From NCBI GenBank assembly GCA_964591175.1, contig CAZQAF010000008.1:14756-78755 (forward strand): 64,000 nt of DNA. Reading direction: 5' to 3'. The translations under genes were made by a program, and so were the position numbers. This DNA comes from UBA11574 sp964591175 (GTDB lineage Bacteria > Desulfobacterota > Desulfobacteria > Desulfobacterales > UBA11574). The notes under the pieces are model-generated. The model had not been told where the DNA came from and did not search any database. It saw nothing but the letters and a program-made list of their open reading frames with translations. Below, piece after piece: positions 41,952 to 51,495 of this stretch; position 1 is the first letter of the stretch, and each line of letters starts with the position of its first letter.

Positions 41952-43952
41952 TTAGTTTATATCCATGATAATATTGTCATATTCATCGACATAGGCCGAA
42001 GCAAACGGCGGGATGACCAGGGTTGAAGAATATTCCACCACTATGGCCGGCCCCTTGATTCGATTTCCGCTTTTCAGTTTATCCCTGGCGATAATGTTCG
42101 TGGACAACCGCTCATGATCAAATACCACCTCGCTCTCTCCGAGAAACGCATCAGCGGGAGTCTTTTTTTGCAATTTTTCCGATTTTTTGAATTGGGGTTT
42201 TTCCGGCGTTCCCCTTGCCCGAAGCCGGATATTTACGATTTCAATGGCCTTGCCTTCATTCCGGTATCCGTATGTTTTTTCGTGAAGATCGTGAAACCTT
42301 TCGACATAATTCCTGTCAAAGGGAACAATAATTTCATAAGATTGGCCCTGATAACGCATGTCGAGATATCTTTCGAGAAAGATTTCGTCTCCGGAAATCC
42401 CCTCGGCCCGAAGATCTTTTTTTCCTCTGTGCTCAATGTCATGAAACATCCCGAACAACGACGAAAAGGTGACATCCGTTTGGTGCTGCATCACCGTCAA
42501 TGAATAATCCTTGATCACATCTGCCATCAGCATGCCGATGGCAGAAAGGATACCGGGATTTTGAGGAAACAACACCTTGGGTATGTTCAGAAGTCTTGCC
42601 AAAAACGCGGCGTGCATCCCGCCGGCGCCACCGAATGAAAAGAGCGTAAATTCTCTGGGATCATATCCCCGTTCCACGGAGATCACGCGGATGGCCCGTT
42701 CCATGGCGGCATTGGTCACATCGAGGATCCCTTCGGCCGCTTCCTGGGGGGTAAGTTGCGTGTTTTTGACCATCTCATCGAAATAAACCGCCAGGCGTTC
42801 CTGCTTTAACGCCATCTTTCCGCCGAGAAAATGCTCGGGAACCAATCTTCCCAGAAAAAGATTGGCATCGGTAACGGTAATGCGCTCTCCTTTGCCGTAA
42901 CAGATGGGGCCGGGATCGGCGCCGGCGCTCACCGGCCCCACCTTGAGGGCGCCGGCGTCATCCAACCTCGCAATGGAACCGCCGCCGGCCCCCACCGTAT
43001 GAATATCGATCATCGGCACTTTTACAGGATATCCGGAAATGCCGGATTCCAGGGTTAACGACAGGTCGTTATCGATCAATGAAACATCGGTGGATGTGCC
43101 GCCCATATCAAAGGTAATCAAAGTGGTGTATCCGGTCATCTTGCCGATCTCATAGGCCCCCACCGCCCCGCCGGCAGGTCCCGAGAGAATGGTTCTCACC
43201 GGTTCTTTCATGGCGGTCTCAACCGAAATGCTGCCGCCGTTGGACTGCATAATTCCCAAGGCATCTCCCGGACCCAGGTGCTCGATCAGGTATCTGATAT
43301 ACCGCTTCATCTTCGGCGACACATAGGCATTGATCACAGTGGTGGATGTTCTTTCAAATTCTCTGAACTCGGCAAGGATCTCATGGGATAAGGATATCTG
43401 GAAGCCGGACGGTTCGAGCAATTCTTGTATCTTTTTTTCATGCAGCGGATTCACATAAGAAAAAAGAAAGCACACGGCCACGGATTCGACATCCAGTTCC
43501 TTGAGGCGCCGGCCGAGGTCTCCGGCGGTGTCCAAATCCAGCGGAATGAGTTCTTCACCGGTCTGGCGCATTCGGCCGTCAAGTCCGAATCTCAATTCCA
43601 AAGGAATGATGTGGGGCTCCTTTCGATAGGCCAGGTCATAGAGACGGCTGCGATTCTGGCGTCCGATTTCGATGATGTCTTCAAATCCCTTATTGGTGAT
43701 CAAGGCGCATCTGGCGCCGTCTCTTTCGAGAATGGCATTGGTGGCCACTGTCGAACCGTGTACGATCTTCTTTCTTGCTGTGCGCAGCTTTAGCGAAGAC
43801 CCATCTTTTCCGCTGGCAAGGTTATTCAACCCTTCAAGAACCGCGTGGGCCGGGTTTCCCGGGGTCGAGAGCACTTTATAGACCCCCCACCGATTGCCGT
43901 CTTTGTATACGAAATCGGTAAATGTTCCGCCGGTATCCACACCGATAATCAT
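41952..43952 (-). CDS. Hydantoinase A/oxoprolinase-family subunit
   Basis: ATP-using subunit of 666 residues, HyuA family. It opens with the actin-like phosphate loop I-G-V-D-T-G-G-T-F-T-D-F and has I-L-S-G-P-A-G-G-A-V-G-A, T-F-D-M-G-G-T-S-T-D-V-S and G-A-G-G-G-S-I-A. It pairs with HyuB downstream. The 156-base gap with a repeat between them is unusual. An acyl-CoA dehydrogenase gene lies upstream on the same strand. Confidence 0.93.
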   Translation of the reverse strand: MIIGVDTGGTFTDFVYKDGNRWGVYKVLSTPGNPAHAVLEGLNNLASGKDGSSLKLRTARKKIVHGSTVATNAILERDGARCALITNKGFEDIIEIGRQNRSRLYDLAYRKEPHIIPLELRFGLDGRMRQTGEELIPLDLDTAGDLGRRLKELDVESVAVCFLFSYVNPLHEKKIQELLEPSGFQISLSHEILAEFREFERTSTTVINAYVSPKMKRYIRYLIEHLGPGDALGIMQSNGGSISVETAMKEPVRTILSGPAGGAVGAYEIGKMTGYTTLITFDMGGTSTDVSLIDNDLSLTLESGISGYPVKVPMIDIHTVGAGGGSIARLDDAGALKVGPVSAGADPGPICYGKGERITVTDANLFLGRLVPEHFLGGKMALKQERLAVYFDEMVKNTQLTPQEAAEGILDVTNAAMERAIRVISVERGYDPREFTLFSFGGAGGMHAAFLARLLNIPKVLFPQNPGILSAIGMLMADVIKDYSLTVMQHQTDVTFSSLFGMFHDIEHRGKKDLRAEGISGDEIFLERYLDMRYQGQSYEIIVPFDRNYVERFHDLHEKTYGYRNEGKAIEIVNIRLRARGTPEKPQFKKSEKLQKKTPADAFLGESEVVFDHERLSTNIIARDKLKSGNRIKGPAIVVEYSSTLVIPPFASAYVDEYDNIIMDIN

Positions 43953-44020
43953 TGATAACCCCCGCTTTGGATGGATGGTGCGATGGCAAATGACAAATGG
44001 AGAAAAAGTGGAAACAGAAA

Positions 44021-44098
44021 AAAATTTTATCCCGAAAACACGAAAAAGAATGTACTATTTCGTGTTTTCGTACTTTCGGGCTTTCGTGATTCGTTTTT
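44021..44098. repeat. Dispersed inverted repeat, CGAAAACACGAAA type, copy 1
   Basis: CGAAAACACGAAA (44033-44045) pairs perfectly with TTTCGTGTTTTCG (44058-44070) around a 12-base loop, followed by more TTTCG units and TTTTTT. A close relative is at 47650-47735. It lies between the acyl-CoA dehydrogenase end and hyuA and can serve as a terminator-like hairpin. Confidence 0.7.
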
Positions 44099-44123
44099 TG
44101 ATATAAAATAACGAAAATTTGTT

Positions 44124-45938
44124 CTATCCGCCGAAAGAATCTTCGGTGATGTCCACGGCGGCGCTGTTGAGGGTTAAAATAGCCTTCATCCTGCCGTAAG
44201 TAATCGGAAGAATCGAATAAATGAAAAATTCGGCGCTTTTGATTTGTCCCTCGTAGAAGACGGCATCTTTTTTCTTTGGGTTGTTTTCCAGATTTCGGGC
44301 GGAGATTGCGGCCCGCCACAGGAGCATCCACGCCATCACCACATCACCGCAGACCTCCATGAACGGATGCGCAAAAGCAAAGGCACTCAATACCTTCGGC
44401 GACATGGCCATAGTTCCCATGTGAAGGGCGACTTCTCCCAGTTTGTTGACGGCCGCCGCCAACTTGCCCGCAAAATCTTCCAGTCCCCGGGTATCTTTTG
44501 CCATGGCAATGGTCTCCTGGATCTTGCCCAACAGATCCATCACGGGCTTGCCTTTGTTGAGCCCCAGTTTTCTTCCCAGAAGATCCATGGCTTGAATTCC
44601 ATTGGTTCCTTCATAGAGCATGGTAATCCGGCAATCCCGCAAGAGCTGTTCCATGGGATAATCTTTGATATATCCGTATCCGCCGTACACCTGAACACCG
44701 TGACTGCATACTTCGAAAGCCCGATCCGTGACATATCCCTTGGCAATGGGAATGAGCACGTCGATGATGCCTTGAAAGGTTGATTTTTCTTGGGCGTCGT
44801 CTGAAATTTTAACCCGGTCTTCGCACATTCCGACATAATAGAGAAGGCTTCTTATTCCTTCGACATATACTTTCATCATCATGAGCTGGCGCCGGACATC
44901 AGGATGCTGGATAATCGGGACCGAAGATGCATCTTTATCCATGATTTGCAGAAGATTTTTCCCCTGTATCCGTTCTTTCGCATAGTTTACGGCATACATG
45001 TACGCGGAAGATGCGCAGGCCAGTCCCTGAAGTCCCACCAGCAGCCGGGCTTCGTTCATCATTTGAAACATGGCGCGCATTCCCTTGTGCGCCTCTCCCA
45101 GCAGCAATCCCCTGCACTTACCCTTGCCGCCGAGTGCAAGGGAACACGTGCCGTTTCCGTGAATTCCCATTTTCTCTTCAATGCCCGTACACACCACATC
45201 ATTGGGCTCGCCAAGACTTCCGTCGTCATTGACCCATATTTTAGGGACAATAAAAAGTGACACCCCTTTGGTTCCTTCCGGGGCACCCTCGATGCGAGCC
45301 AACACCGGATGAATGATGTTTTCGGACAGATCGTGTTCTCCGCCGGAAATAAAAATCTTGTTTCCGGTAATCGAATAGGTCCCATCGTCATTTTTAACTG
45401 CCGAGGTGGTGAGCGCACCCACATCCGATCCAGCCTCAGGCTCCGTGAGGACCATTGTCCCGGTCCATTCACCGGTATACATTTTTTGGAGAAAGAGCTT
45501 TTTTTGCGGTTCCGTTCCGAAAGTTTCAATCAATCTGCCGGCGCCATGGGTAAGTCCCAAGTATATCATGAACGCATAGTTTGCCCCCACGAGGTAATCA
45601 TTGGCCGCCATGGCAACGGTGGTGGGCATCCCCTGCCCGCCCCATTCCGGATCTTCGGTCATGGCCACCCATTCACCTTCTTTCAAGAGTTCGTAAGCCC
45701 GGTGAAAAGACTCCGGAACGATCACTTTTCCGTTATCGAACCGGCACCCTTCCCGGTCCCCGAGTTCCCGGGTGGGAAGGATCTCTTTTATTGCCAGATT
45801 ACGCGCCTCGGATACGATCATATCAACGGCTTTATTAGTAAAATCGGCGAACAGTTCGGTTCGGCTCAGGTCCCCGACCTGCATCTGCTCGTGAAGGACA
45901 AAATCGACATCCCTTCGATCTGCGATGTATTGTGCCAT
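44124..45938 (-). CDS. Large acyl-CoA dehydrogenase (about 600 residues, C-terminal extension)
   Basis: FAD acyl-CoA dehydrogenase of 604 residues, of the long class that carries an extra C-terminal helical domain. The flavin loop is L-T-E-P-E-A-G-S-D-V-G-A, later Q-V-Y-G-G-Y-G-Y and M-L-Y-E-G-T-N-G-I-Q-A-M-D-L with the catalytic Glu position. It starts 20 bases after the TetR-like regulator gene, so the two form an operon behind a palindromic operator. It would reduce the EtfAB of this window. The substrate class (medium to long chain, or thio-acyl) is open. Confidence 0.94.
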   Translation of the reverse strand: MAQYIADRRDVDFVLHEQMQVGDLSRTELFADFTNKAVDMIVSEARNLAIKEILPTRELGDREGCRFDNGKVIVPESFHRAYELLKEGEWVAMTEDPEWGGQGMPTTVAMAANDYLVGANYAFMIYLGLTHGAGRLIETFGTEPQKKLFLQKMYTGEWTGTMVLTEPEAGSDVGALTTSAVKNDDGTYSITGNKIFISGGEHDLSENIIHPVLARIEGAPEGTKGVSLFIVPKIWVNDDGSLGEPNDVVCTGIEEKMGIHGNGTCSLALGGKGKCRGLLLGEAHKGMRAMFQMMNEARLLVGLQGLACASSAYMYAVNYAKERIQGKNLLQIMDKDASSVPIIQHPDVRRQLMMMKVYVEGIRSLLYYVGMCEDRVKISDDAQEKSTFQGIIDVLIPIAKGYVTDRAFEVCSHGVQVYGGYGYIKDYPMEQLLRDCRITMLYEGTNGIQAMDLLGRKLGLNKGKPVMDLLGKIQETIAMAKDTRGLEDFAGKLAAAVNKLGEVALHMGTMAMSPKVLSAFAFAHPFMEVCGDVVMAWMLLWRAAISARNLENNPKKKDAVFYEGQIKSAEFFIYSILPITYGRMKAILTLNSAAVDITEDSFGG

Positions 45939-45958
45939 ATTAATACCTCTCCTCTTAG

Positions 45959-46570
45959 CTATAATTCTTTGCTTTGTTCGTTATGCCCGATGCCTCTCAT
46001 AAAAAGATCCACAAGGGGTTCCGCCATGGTGACAAGATTGTAATTTGAACCGGCGTGAAGCCAGGTGTTGATCACCTCGTCCACCGCGCCCAGTATGAAT
46101 CGCTTCACAAGCCCCAGATATAAATCTTTACGGATGGCGCCTTCTTCCTGGCCCTGTTCGACAATTTCGGAGATGATATCGAGATACATCTTCGACATCT
46201 CCTTTATCTGTTCTTCGATCAGCCGGCTGTTCTGATGGGTTTCAACCCGGTAGACCATCGCCATGTTCCGGTCATTCTGAAATTCCTCGAGATGCCGCCG
46301 AATCAGGTTGCGAAGCTTATCCACGGCGCTATCCCCACGGTCGACCTCTTCTCTGAAACGGGTAAAAGCCTGTCTGGCTTTAAAACTGAAAAACTGAACC
46401 AGGATATCGTCTTTATTCTTGAAATAAAGATAAATGGTACCATCGGCGACCCCGGCTTCCCTTGCGATTTGGGAAACCGTTGACTGGAAAAATCCCTGCT
46501 CGGCAAATACCTTGACGGCCGCTTCAAGGATTCGATGATACTTGTTGTTGCTTTTTTCTTTGGCAGTAAT
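45959..46570 (-). CDS. TetR/AcrR regulator (FadR-like), probable AUU start
   Basis: Regulator of about 203 residues. The helix-turn-helix is S-T-V-S-Q-I-A-R-E-A-G-V-A-D-G-T-I-Y-L-Y-F, and the C-terminal part resembles Gram-positive-type FadR, which binds acyl-CoA. The family start (K-E-K-S-N-N-K-Y-H-R-I-L) is preceded by GGAGG, six bases before an ATT codon at 46570-46568; no ATG, GTG or TTG lies near. The in-frame ATG at 46630 falls inside the operator, upstream of the expected transcript start. It precedes the acyl-CoA dehydrogenase. It likely represses its own operon and EMO-etfBA. Confidence 0.85.
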   Translation of the reverse strand: MTAKEKSNNKYHRILEAAVKVFAEQGFFQSTVSQIAREAGVADGTIYLYFKNKDDILVQFFSFKARQAFTRFREEVDRGDSAVDKLRNLIRRHLEEFQNDRNMAMVYRVETHQNSRLIEEQIKEMSKMYLDIISEIVEQGQEEGAIRKDLYLGLVKRFILGAVDEVINTWLHAGSNYNLVTMAEPLVDLFMRGIGHNEQSKEL

Positions 46571-46610
46571 GATAAACCTCCATGCTCCGGATGTTTCATG
46601 AAAGCAGCTT

Positions 46611-46655
46611 ATGAATGAATACTCATTCATTACCAGTCGAATCATCGAATGTCAA
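46611..46655 (-). promoter_or_regulatory. tetR-acyl-CoA dehydrogenase promoter with palindromic operator
   Basis: ATGAATGA-ATAC-TCATTCAT (46611-46630) is a perfect inverted repeat. On the minus strand TTGACA (46655-46650) is 17 bases from TAATGA (46632-46627), which overlaps the palindrome. The arms are identical to those of the EMO palindrome at 36322, and only the 4 central bases differ. Autorepression is the simplest reading. Confidence 0.75.
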
Positions 46656-46769
46656 GAAAAATTAAAAAAGCTACTACCGGAAATTGAATAGACATTAAGG
46701 AGAATTGGGTGTTACGAAAGGAAAGCCTCCTCGGTTATTGAGCCAAAGAACTCAAAATTGTTTTCCGAC

Positions 46770-46793
46770 AAAAATGAACATATATTCATTTTT
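46770..46793. repeat. Inverted repeat AAAAATGAA-CATATA-TTCATTTTT
   Basis: Perfect 9-bp arms around a 6-base spacer, between the tetR promoter and the end of the cupin gene. The ATGAA/TTCAT arms echo the TetR operator but the spacing differs. The position 52 bases past the cupin stop fits a terminator on the minus strand. Confidence 0.5.
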
Positions 46794-46844
46794 GATCTCC
46801 GGGCTCGAGTAAAAATCCTGGCCCAGAGAACCAGGATTTCAATG

Positions 46845-47249
46845 TTAGATTAAAATTCTGGTAATTGCGTCTGTATTTTCTTTGGAAAACCGTTTGTTTG
46901 ACAGTGCGATGAGCGCCAAATCCCCATCCCCGTTATTTTTCAAGGCATGGGCAACACCCTCATTGATCTTGATCAATACGGCACCGGATCCCGTGAATTC
47001 CTTTATTGACATCCGTGTGGTATCTTTTTTTGCCCAAGCCAGGGTCCAGGCATCCGAATATGAAACAATCAGCATCTCTTTGGTTTGACGATGATAATGA
47101 TTTCCCCGGACGAAATTCGGATGAATTTTTCCGAAATGGATATTTTGAATTTTATCGAGAAACTGCAGGTCCGTATCAGAGATATGGTATAAATCGCCTC
47201 TGGTGTCGCCGTAATTTTCAATGGACTTGATCTCGATAGCTTGTTGCAT
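46845..47249 (-). CDS. Cupin protein, WxcM/FdtA-like fold
   Basis: Small cupin of about 134 residues. The pattern R-G-D-L-Y-H-I, then R-G-N-H-Y-H-R-Q-T-K-E-M-L-I-V and G-V-A-H-A-L-K-N matches the sugar 3,4-ketoisomerase or WxcM-like group. The metal or catalytic histidines of H-Y-H are present. The start at 47249 was chosen because the upstream extension overlaps the neighbouring gene. No nucleotide-sugar cluster is nearby, so the substrate is unknown. Confidence 0.75.
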   Translation of the reverse strand: MQQAIEIKSIENYGDTRGDLYHISDTDLQFLDKIQNIHFGKIHPNFVRGNHYHRQTKEMLIVSYSDAWTLAWAKKDTTRMSIKEFTGSGAVLIKINEGVAHALKNNGDGDLALIALSNKRFSKENTDAITRILI

Positions 47250-47259
47250 TGGGTTATCT

Positions 47260-47631
47260 CTAAATAAACTGAAAACCCGCCGCTTTGAACGCCGCAATCG
47301 CCGCAGGTGATTTTTCAGAAGGTATCAAAATATAATCCGTGTCGTAGGTTGATACAGCAAAAATGCTGATTCGGGCTTTGGCCAGCACCTTTGAAAGATT
47401 CGCCAGGATGCCGACGGCATTCATCTCCAGGGGGCCGGATACTTTGATACACGACCAGCCCCGATAACATTTTTCACTGCCTAATTTCAGTGACTCCCGG
47501 CATACAATGGAAAGTTCTTCATCTGTTTTGACAATACCGAACAATGCTTCCTTCAAAACCTCATCCGGTATGCGATGGGAAGGGCTGAACCGGTGTATCG
47601 CAAATGTGTCTTCTAACAATTCTAACTTCAT
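47260..47631 (-). CDS. ACT-domain protein (CASTOR-like)
   Basis: Protein of 123 residues with two ACT-like halves: an N-terminal part I-V-K-T-D-E-E-L-S-I-V-C and a C-terminal part M-N-A-V-G-I-L-A-N-L-S-K-V-L-A-K-A-R-I-S-I-F-A-V-S-T-Y-D-T-D-Y-I-L-I. This layout is found in small amino-acid-sensing proteins of the CASTOR/DUF2241 kind. It is 10 bases upstream of the cupin gene. The ligand is unknown. Confidence 0.85.
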   Translation of the reverse strand: MKLELLEDTFAIHRFSPSHRIPDEVLKEALFGIVKTDEELSIVCRESLKLGSEKCYRGWSCIKVSGPLEMNAVGILANLSKVLAKARISIFAVSTYDTDYILIPSEKSPAAIAAFKAAGFQFI

Positions 47632-47649
47632 TTCATAAAGATAAAAAAA

Positions 47650-47740
47650 AGAAATTTTATCGCTAAAACACGAAATAGAATATTTATGGTTTCGTGCTTT
47701 CGTCCTTTCGTGTTTTCGTGATTATTTTTTTTAACGCGAA
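47650..47740. repeat. Dispersed inverted repeat, AAAACACGAAA type, copy 2
   Basis: AAAACACGAAA (near 47665-47675) pairs with TTTCGTGTTTT (47706-47716). Flanking TTTTATCGC and GTGATTATTTTTTTT match the copy at 44021-44098. It lies between putA and the ACT-domain gene on the minus strand, where the hairpin plus T-run could stop transcription. Confidence 0.65.
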
Positions 47741-47790
47741 ACATATCGAATTGTGATAACTTTATTAATTGGTTATCCAAACTTAAGCGA

Positions 47791-50700
47791 TTATGTCTCC
47801 GCCCGTTCCCCGAGATTGCCGTATCGATGGTAGTTGAAGCAGATACTCTGTTCCCTGAAATACTGCAGCAGCTCGATCCTCCCTTCCATGGATACCTTTG
47901 CCCGGGAAATAAAAAATCCGGTTTCGGCCGCCGCCTTAAACAGGGCATCCGGTACCCGATCCGGCGCGGCATAACGGATCCGGTCGATATCGGGAATCCT
48001 GGCCATCAGATCTTTATCGGATTCAACGTCCATCGGCACGTCATCCAAAAACCGCCGGCCTTTTTCGCCGTACAAAAATAATGTCACCGTATTGTTCAAC
48101 TCCCTGGGCAGACTTAACAACGTCTCGCATCCTGCGATCGTTGCCGCCGCAACCCGTGCCAGAACGTCGAACAGGTTGTCCTCCGGGTGGACCCGGATCA
48201 CCACCTTCCCGATGGGCAAGTAACGGACATGATTGTCCTGCCCGCGCAAATGAAAGTAATCTTTTTCCCGGGAAAATTCCTGTTCCCAGCAATACAAGTA
48301 GCTCTTGACGGCCCGGAAAACCCTGACATAATCAGTCTTGAACACATTCATCGAACCCCAGTTGCGCTTCAGTCTCCACTCCCGAACCAATTCCAACAAA
48401 CGATAATCCTTTTGAATGGCGCCAATACCGGGAAATCCCGCATCCTCGAAGTCCATAAACTGGGAGACATAGTTGGGCCCCCCGGCCTTGATACCGGCCC
48501 CCAGCGCGGATTTTCCCATACCGCCGAAAGGCTGGCGAAGCACCACGGCGCCGGTGGTCGAACGATTGATATACAGGTTGCCGGCCCGAATCCTATCTTT
48601 CCAATACGCGTGCTCCCGCCGGTCTAGACTCTCCAGTCCCGACGTTAACCCGTATCCGGTCTGGTTGACCATTTCAATGGCATGATCCAGATTTTCGGCA
48701 CACATCACGCCCAGCACCGGACCGAAAAACTCGGTGATATGCGTAAAGCTCCCGGGGGTCACGCCCCATTTAATGCCGGGCGTCCACATATGGGGATTGT
48801 CTTTGATATTTTTAGGCGCAAGGGCCCAGGATTCACCCGGCTCGATTTGGGTCAGGGCGCGCTGCAAGACGCTTTGCGGGGGCTGGATCAACGGACCCAT
48901 TTTATTTTCAAAGTTCCAGCAGGTGCCCACCCCGAAGCTGGCGGCGGCATCGATGAGTTGTCGCTTAAAGATGCTGTCCTCATAGACTTCTCTTTCCAGA
49001 ATGAGCAATGACGTGGCACTGCATTTTTGACCGCAGTTTCCAAAAGCCGATTGAACCACATGCTTGACAGCCTGGTCGCGATCGGCCATTGCCGTGACGA
49101 TGGTGGCGTTCTTGCCGCCGGTTTCGGCGGCTAAAATTACGGGCGGCCTTTGTTTCAAAAGGGCCATCCCGGTATCGGTGCCCCCGGTCATGATAATGAA
49201 ATCCACATCCGGATGCCCGGCGAGCTTTGCCCCTGTCGTCGATCCGGAACATGGCAGAAACTGCAAAACATTTTTGGATACGCCCGCTTTATAAAAACAT
49301 TTGCACAACTCCCACGCTGTCAGGACAGCCGCGGATGACGGTTTGAATATTACCGTATTGCCGGCGGCCAGAGAGGCAACAATCCCGCCGCAGGGAATGG
49401 CAATGGGAAAATTCCAGGGGGAAATCACCATTCCAACGCCCTTTCCGCGGCATCGAATGCTTTCAATATCCGAGAACGCCTTTGCGGAAAACGGATAAAA
49501 CTCCGTGAAATCGACGGCCTCCGAAACTTCCGGATCGGATTCTTTGAAGATTTTTCCGGTTTCGGCGGCGGCGGCCCCGATTAGATCTCCCCTGGCTTTG
49601 CGGAGCTCCACGGCCACCCGGTTGAGGATTTCATGGCGCTGACGAAACGTTTTTGAGCGCCACCCGTCCGGATCGGATTTGGCCGCAGCCAGGGCTTGAT
49701 CCACATCCGTATCCAGCGCCTGTGCATAGGTCGCCACGCATATCTCTTCAGGCAGCCGGGAAGAATCCAGGCATGATCGCAGGGGGCGATCCGTATAGAT
49801 TTCCCGGCCGGCGGCAACGATCGGAACCGTTATGGGCTTTTCTTCAGGCTGTTTACACCATTTTTTTCGAATCGATTCGGCCCATGTACGGTTGGGCGCC
49901 AGAGACCAGTCCGTATCCGGCTCGTTCGTGAATTCATTATCATGATACGTCCCGGTTTTCTCGGAAACGGCGTCTTTCATTCGATTCTGGATCCGGTTGG
50001 GGGAATTGTCGACGCTGTCTATGTGCTCACAGGAAGCAACAAATTGTTTTTGCAAAAACGCCCAGTCTTCAGACTCGGTCTTGAGATTAAAGGAATACCG
50101 GAGAAAATTTTCCGCTTCCGTATTTTCATCGAGCCGCCGGATCAGATAGGCAATGGCATTGATGAACTGATCCTTTGTGGCGACCGGCGCGTAAAGCATG
50201 ATATCGCCGGGCATCTCCTGAATGGCGCGTCGGATATGATCCGCCATCCCCTCCAGCATTTCAAAGGAAAAATACTCGACCACGTTATGCCTCACGGCCA
50301 AACAATAGGCATACGCCAGTTCAAACAGATTATGGGAAGCAATCCCCAAATGAACCGCCCGGATGTTCTCCGGCGGCATGCCGAACTCGATCATTTTTTT
50401 ATAATTGGCATCCACGTCGAGCTTGTTGTCATAGGGCGCGAGGGGCCAGTTTCGGATTGCGGATTCAACTTTTTCCATCTCCATGTTGGCGCCCTTGACA
50501 ATACGGATTCTAATGGGTGCCCCGCCGTCTGCCGCCCGCGCTTTGGCCCAGGCGGTCAGTTGTTGCTGAACGGCATAGGAGTCCGGCAAATACGCCTGCA
50601 ATGCAATACCCGCCGTATAATCTTTGAACGCCGCTTGATCCAGCGTCTTTCTGAACGCAGCCACCGTGATTTCAAGGTCCCGATATTCTTCCATGTCAAG

Positions 50701-51393
50701 GGTAACGAGTTTCGGAACCGATGTCCCGTTGTTTCGAACAAAAACATTCTCTTTGGCCGTTCGATACAACCGGGTAAGACGCTCCGTTAAAATGTTTATT
50801 GTATGATCAAAAGCAAGGGGCTCGATTTGGGAATAAATTGTCGATATTTTAACGGAAATGCATTCGATCTCCGGATCTTTCAAATCATTGATGTAGGTGT
50901 CGAGCCGATGGAGGGCTTCCGTCTCCCCGAGCAGGGCTTCCCCCAAATGATTGATATTCATCTGTACGCCCTGTTTTTTCCGTTTGCCAAGATGCGCATA
51001 CAGTGCGTCGGCTTCGCCCGGAATAATGGCGCGGCTGCTGTCATGACGCATTTTTTCAATGACTTTTGGAACCGAAATACTAGGGATGTACCGCCCCAGG
51101 CCGAGGAACATTTGCACCAGCAGTTTGTCTACGGATGAAAAAAAATCCGGGACCCCGTATTTTTTGAGTACACTGTTGATCTGATCCGCCACCCTTCCGG
51201 GATTGTGGGACCGAAAGCTTTGGTCGATCATTTTGGTGAGAATCACTTTATCCATGGGATGGGTCAACAGCCGCATCATCTGCTCGGCAATCCCTTTTTC
51301 TTCATCGGTCAACAGATCATTGGCCCGGTTTTGCCAGCTCTGGGCCCGTGAAATCGCATCTTTTGTAATGGTTTGATCATGTTTTGAATTCAT
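47791..51393 (-). CDS. putA: Bifunctional proline dehydrogenase / glutamate-semialdehyde dehydrogenase
   Basis: Enzyme of 1200 residues that oxidises proline to glutamate in two steps. The FAD-dependent PRODH barrel is in the first 450 residues (Y-A-Y-C-L-A-V-R-H-N-V and R-R-L-D-E-N-T-E-A-E-N-F-L). The NAD-dependent aldehyde dehydrogenase follows (about 540-1000) with E-T-G-G-K-N-A and catalytic Cys in N-C-G-Q-K-C-S-A-T. The C-terminal 200 residues form an extra domain. There is no N-terminal ribbon-helix-helix, so it does not regulate its own gene. GGAGACAAC precedes the ATG. It is divergent from a ProX-type editing gene. Confidence 0.94.
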   Translation of the reverse strand: MNSKHDQTITKDAISRAQSWQNRANDLLTDEEKGIAEQMMRLLTHPMDKVILTKMIDQSFRSHNPGRVADQINSVLKKYGVPDFFSSVDKLLVQMFLGLGRYIPSISVPKVIEKMRHDSSRAIIPGEADALYAHLGKRKKQGVQMNINHLGEALLGETEALHRLDTYINDLKDPEIECISVKISTIYSQIEPLAFDHTINILTERLTRLYRTAKENVFVRNNGTSVPKLVTLDMEEYRDLEITVAAFRKTLDQAAFKDYTAGIALQAYLPDSYAVQQQLTAWAKARAADGGAPIRIRIVKGANMEMEKVESAIRNWPLAPYDNKLDVDANYKKMIEFGMPPENIRAVHLGIASHNLFELAYAYCLAVRHNVVEYFSFEMLEGMADHIRRAIQEMPGDIMLYAPVATKDQFINAIAYLIRRLDENTEAENFLRYSFNLKTESEDWAFLQKQFVASCEHIDSVDNSPNRIQNRMKDAVSEKTGTYHDNEFTNEPDTDWSLAPNRTWAESIRKKWCKQPEEKPITVPIVAAGREIYTDRPLRSCLDSSRLPEEICVATYAQALDTDVDQALAAAKSDPDGWRSKTFRQRHEILNRVAVELRKARGDLIGAAAAETGKIFKESDPEVSEAVDFTEFYPFSAKAFSDIESIRCRGKGVGMVISPWNFPIAIPCGGIVASLAAGNTVIFKPSSAAVLTAWELCKCFYKAGVSKNVLQFLPCSGSTTGAKLAGHPDVDFIIMTGGTDTGMALLKQRPPVILAAETGGKNATIVTAMADRDQAVKHVVQSAFGNCGQKCSATSLLILEREVYEDSIFKRQLIDAAASFGVGTCWNFENKMGPLIQPPQSVLQRALTQIEPGESWALAPKNIKDNPHMWTPGIKWGVTPGSFTHITEFFGPVLGVMCAENLDHAIEMVNQTGYGLTSGLESLDRREHAYWKDRIRAGNLYINRSTTGAVVLRQPFGGMGKSALGAGIKAGGPNYVSQFMDFEDAGFPGIGAIQKDYRLLELVREWRLKRNWGSMNVFKTDYVRVFRAVKSYLYCWEQEFSREKDYFHLRGQDNHVRYLPIGKVVIRVHPEDNLFDVLARVAAATIAGCETLLSLPRELNNTVTLFLYGEKGRRFLDDVPMDVESDKDLMARIPDIDRIRYAAPDRVPDALFKAAAETGFFISRAKVSMEGRIELLQYFREQSICFNYHRYGNLGERAET

Positions 51394-51495
51394 GGAATGT
51401 TGTCTCCTGAACATATCCTTGACAGATTTAACTTGAGCTTATAATTGGGTGCCATTAATTTAACCCGGATTTCCGGGAAAAGGAGTCAAGATAAA

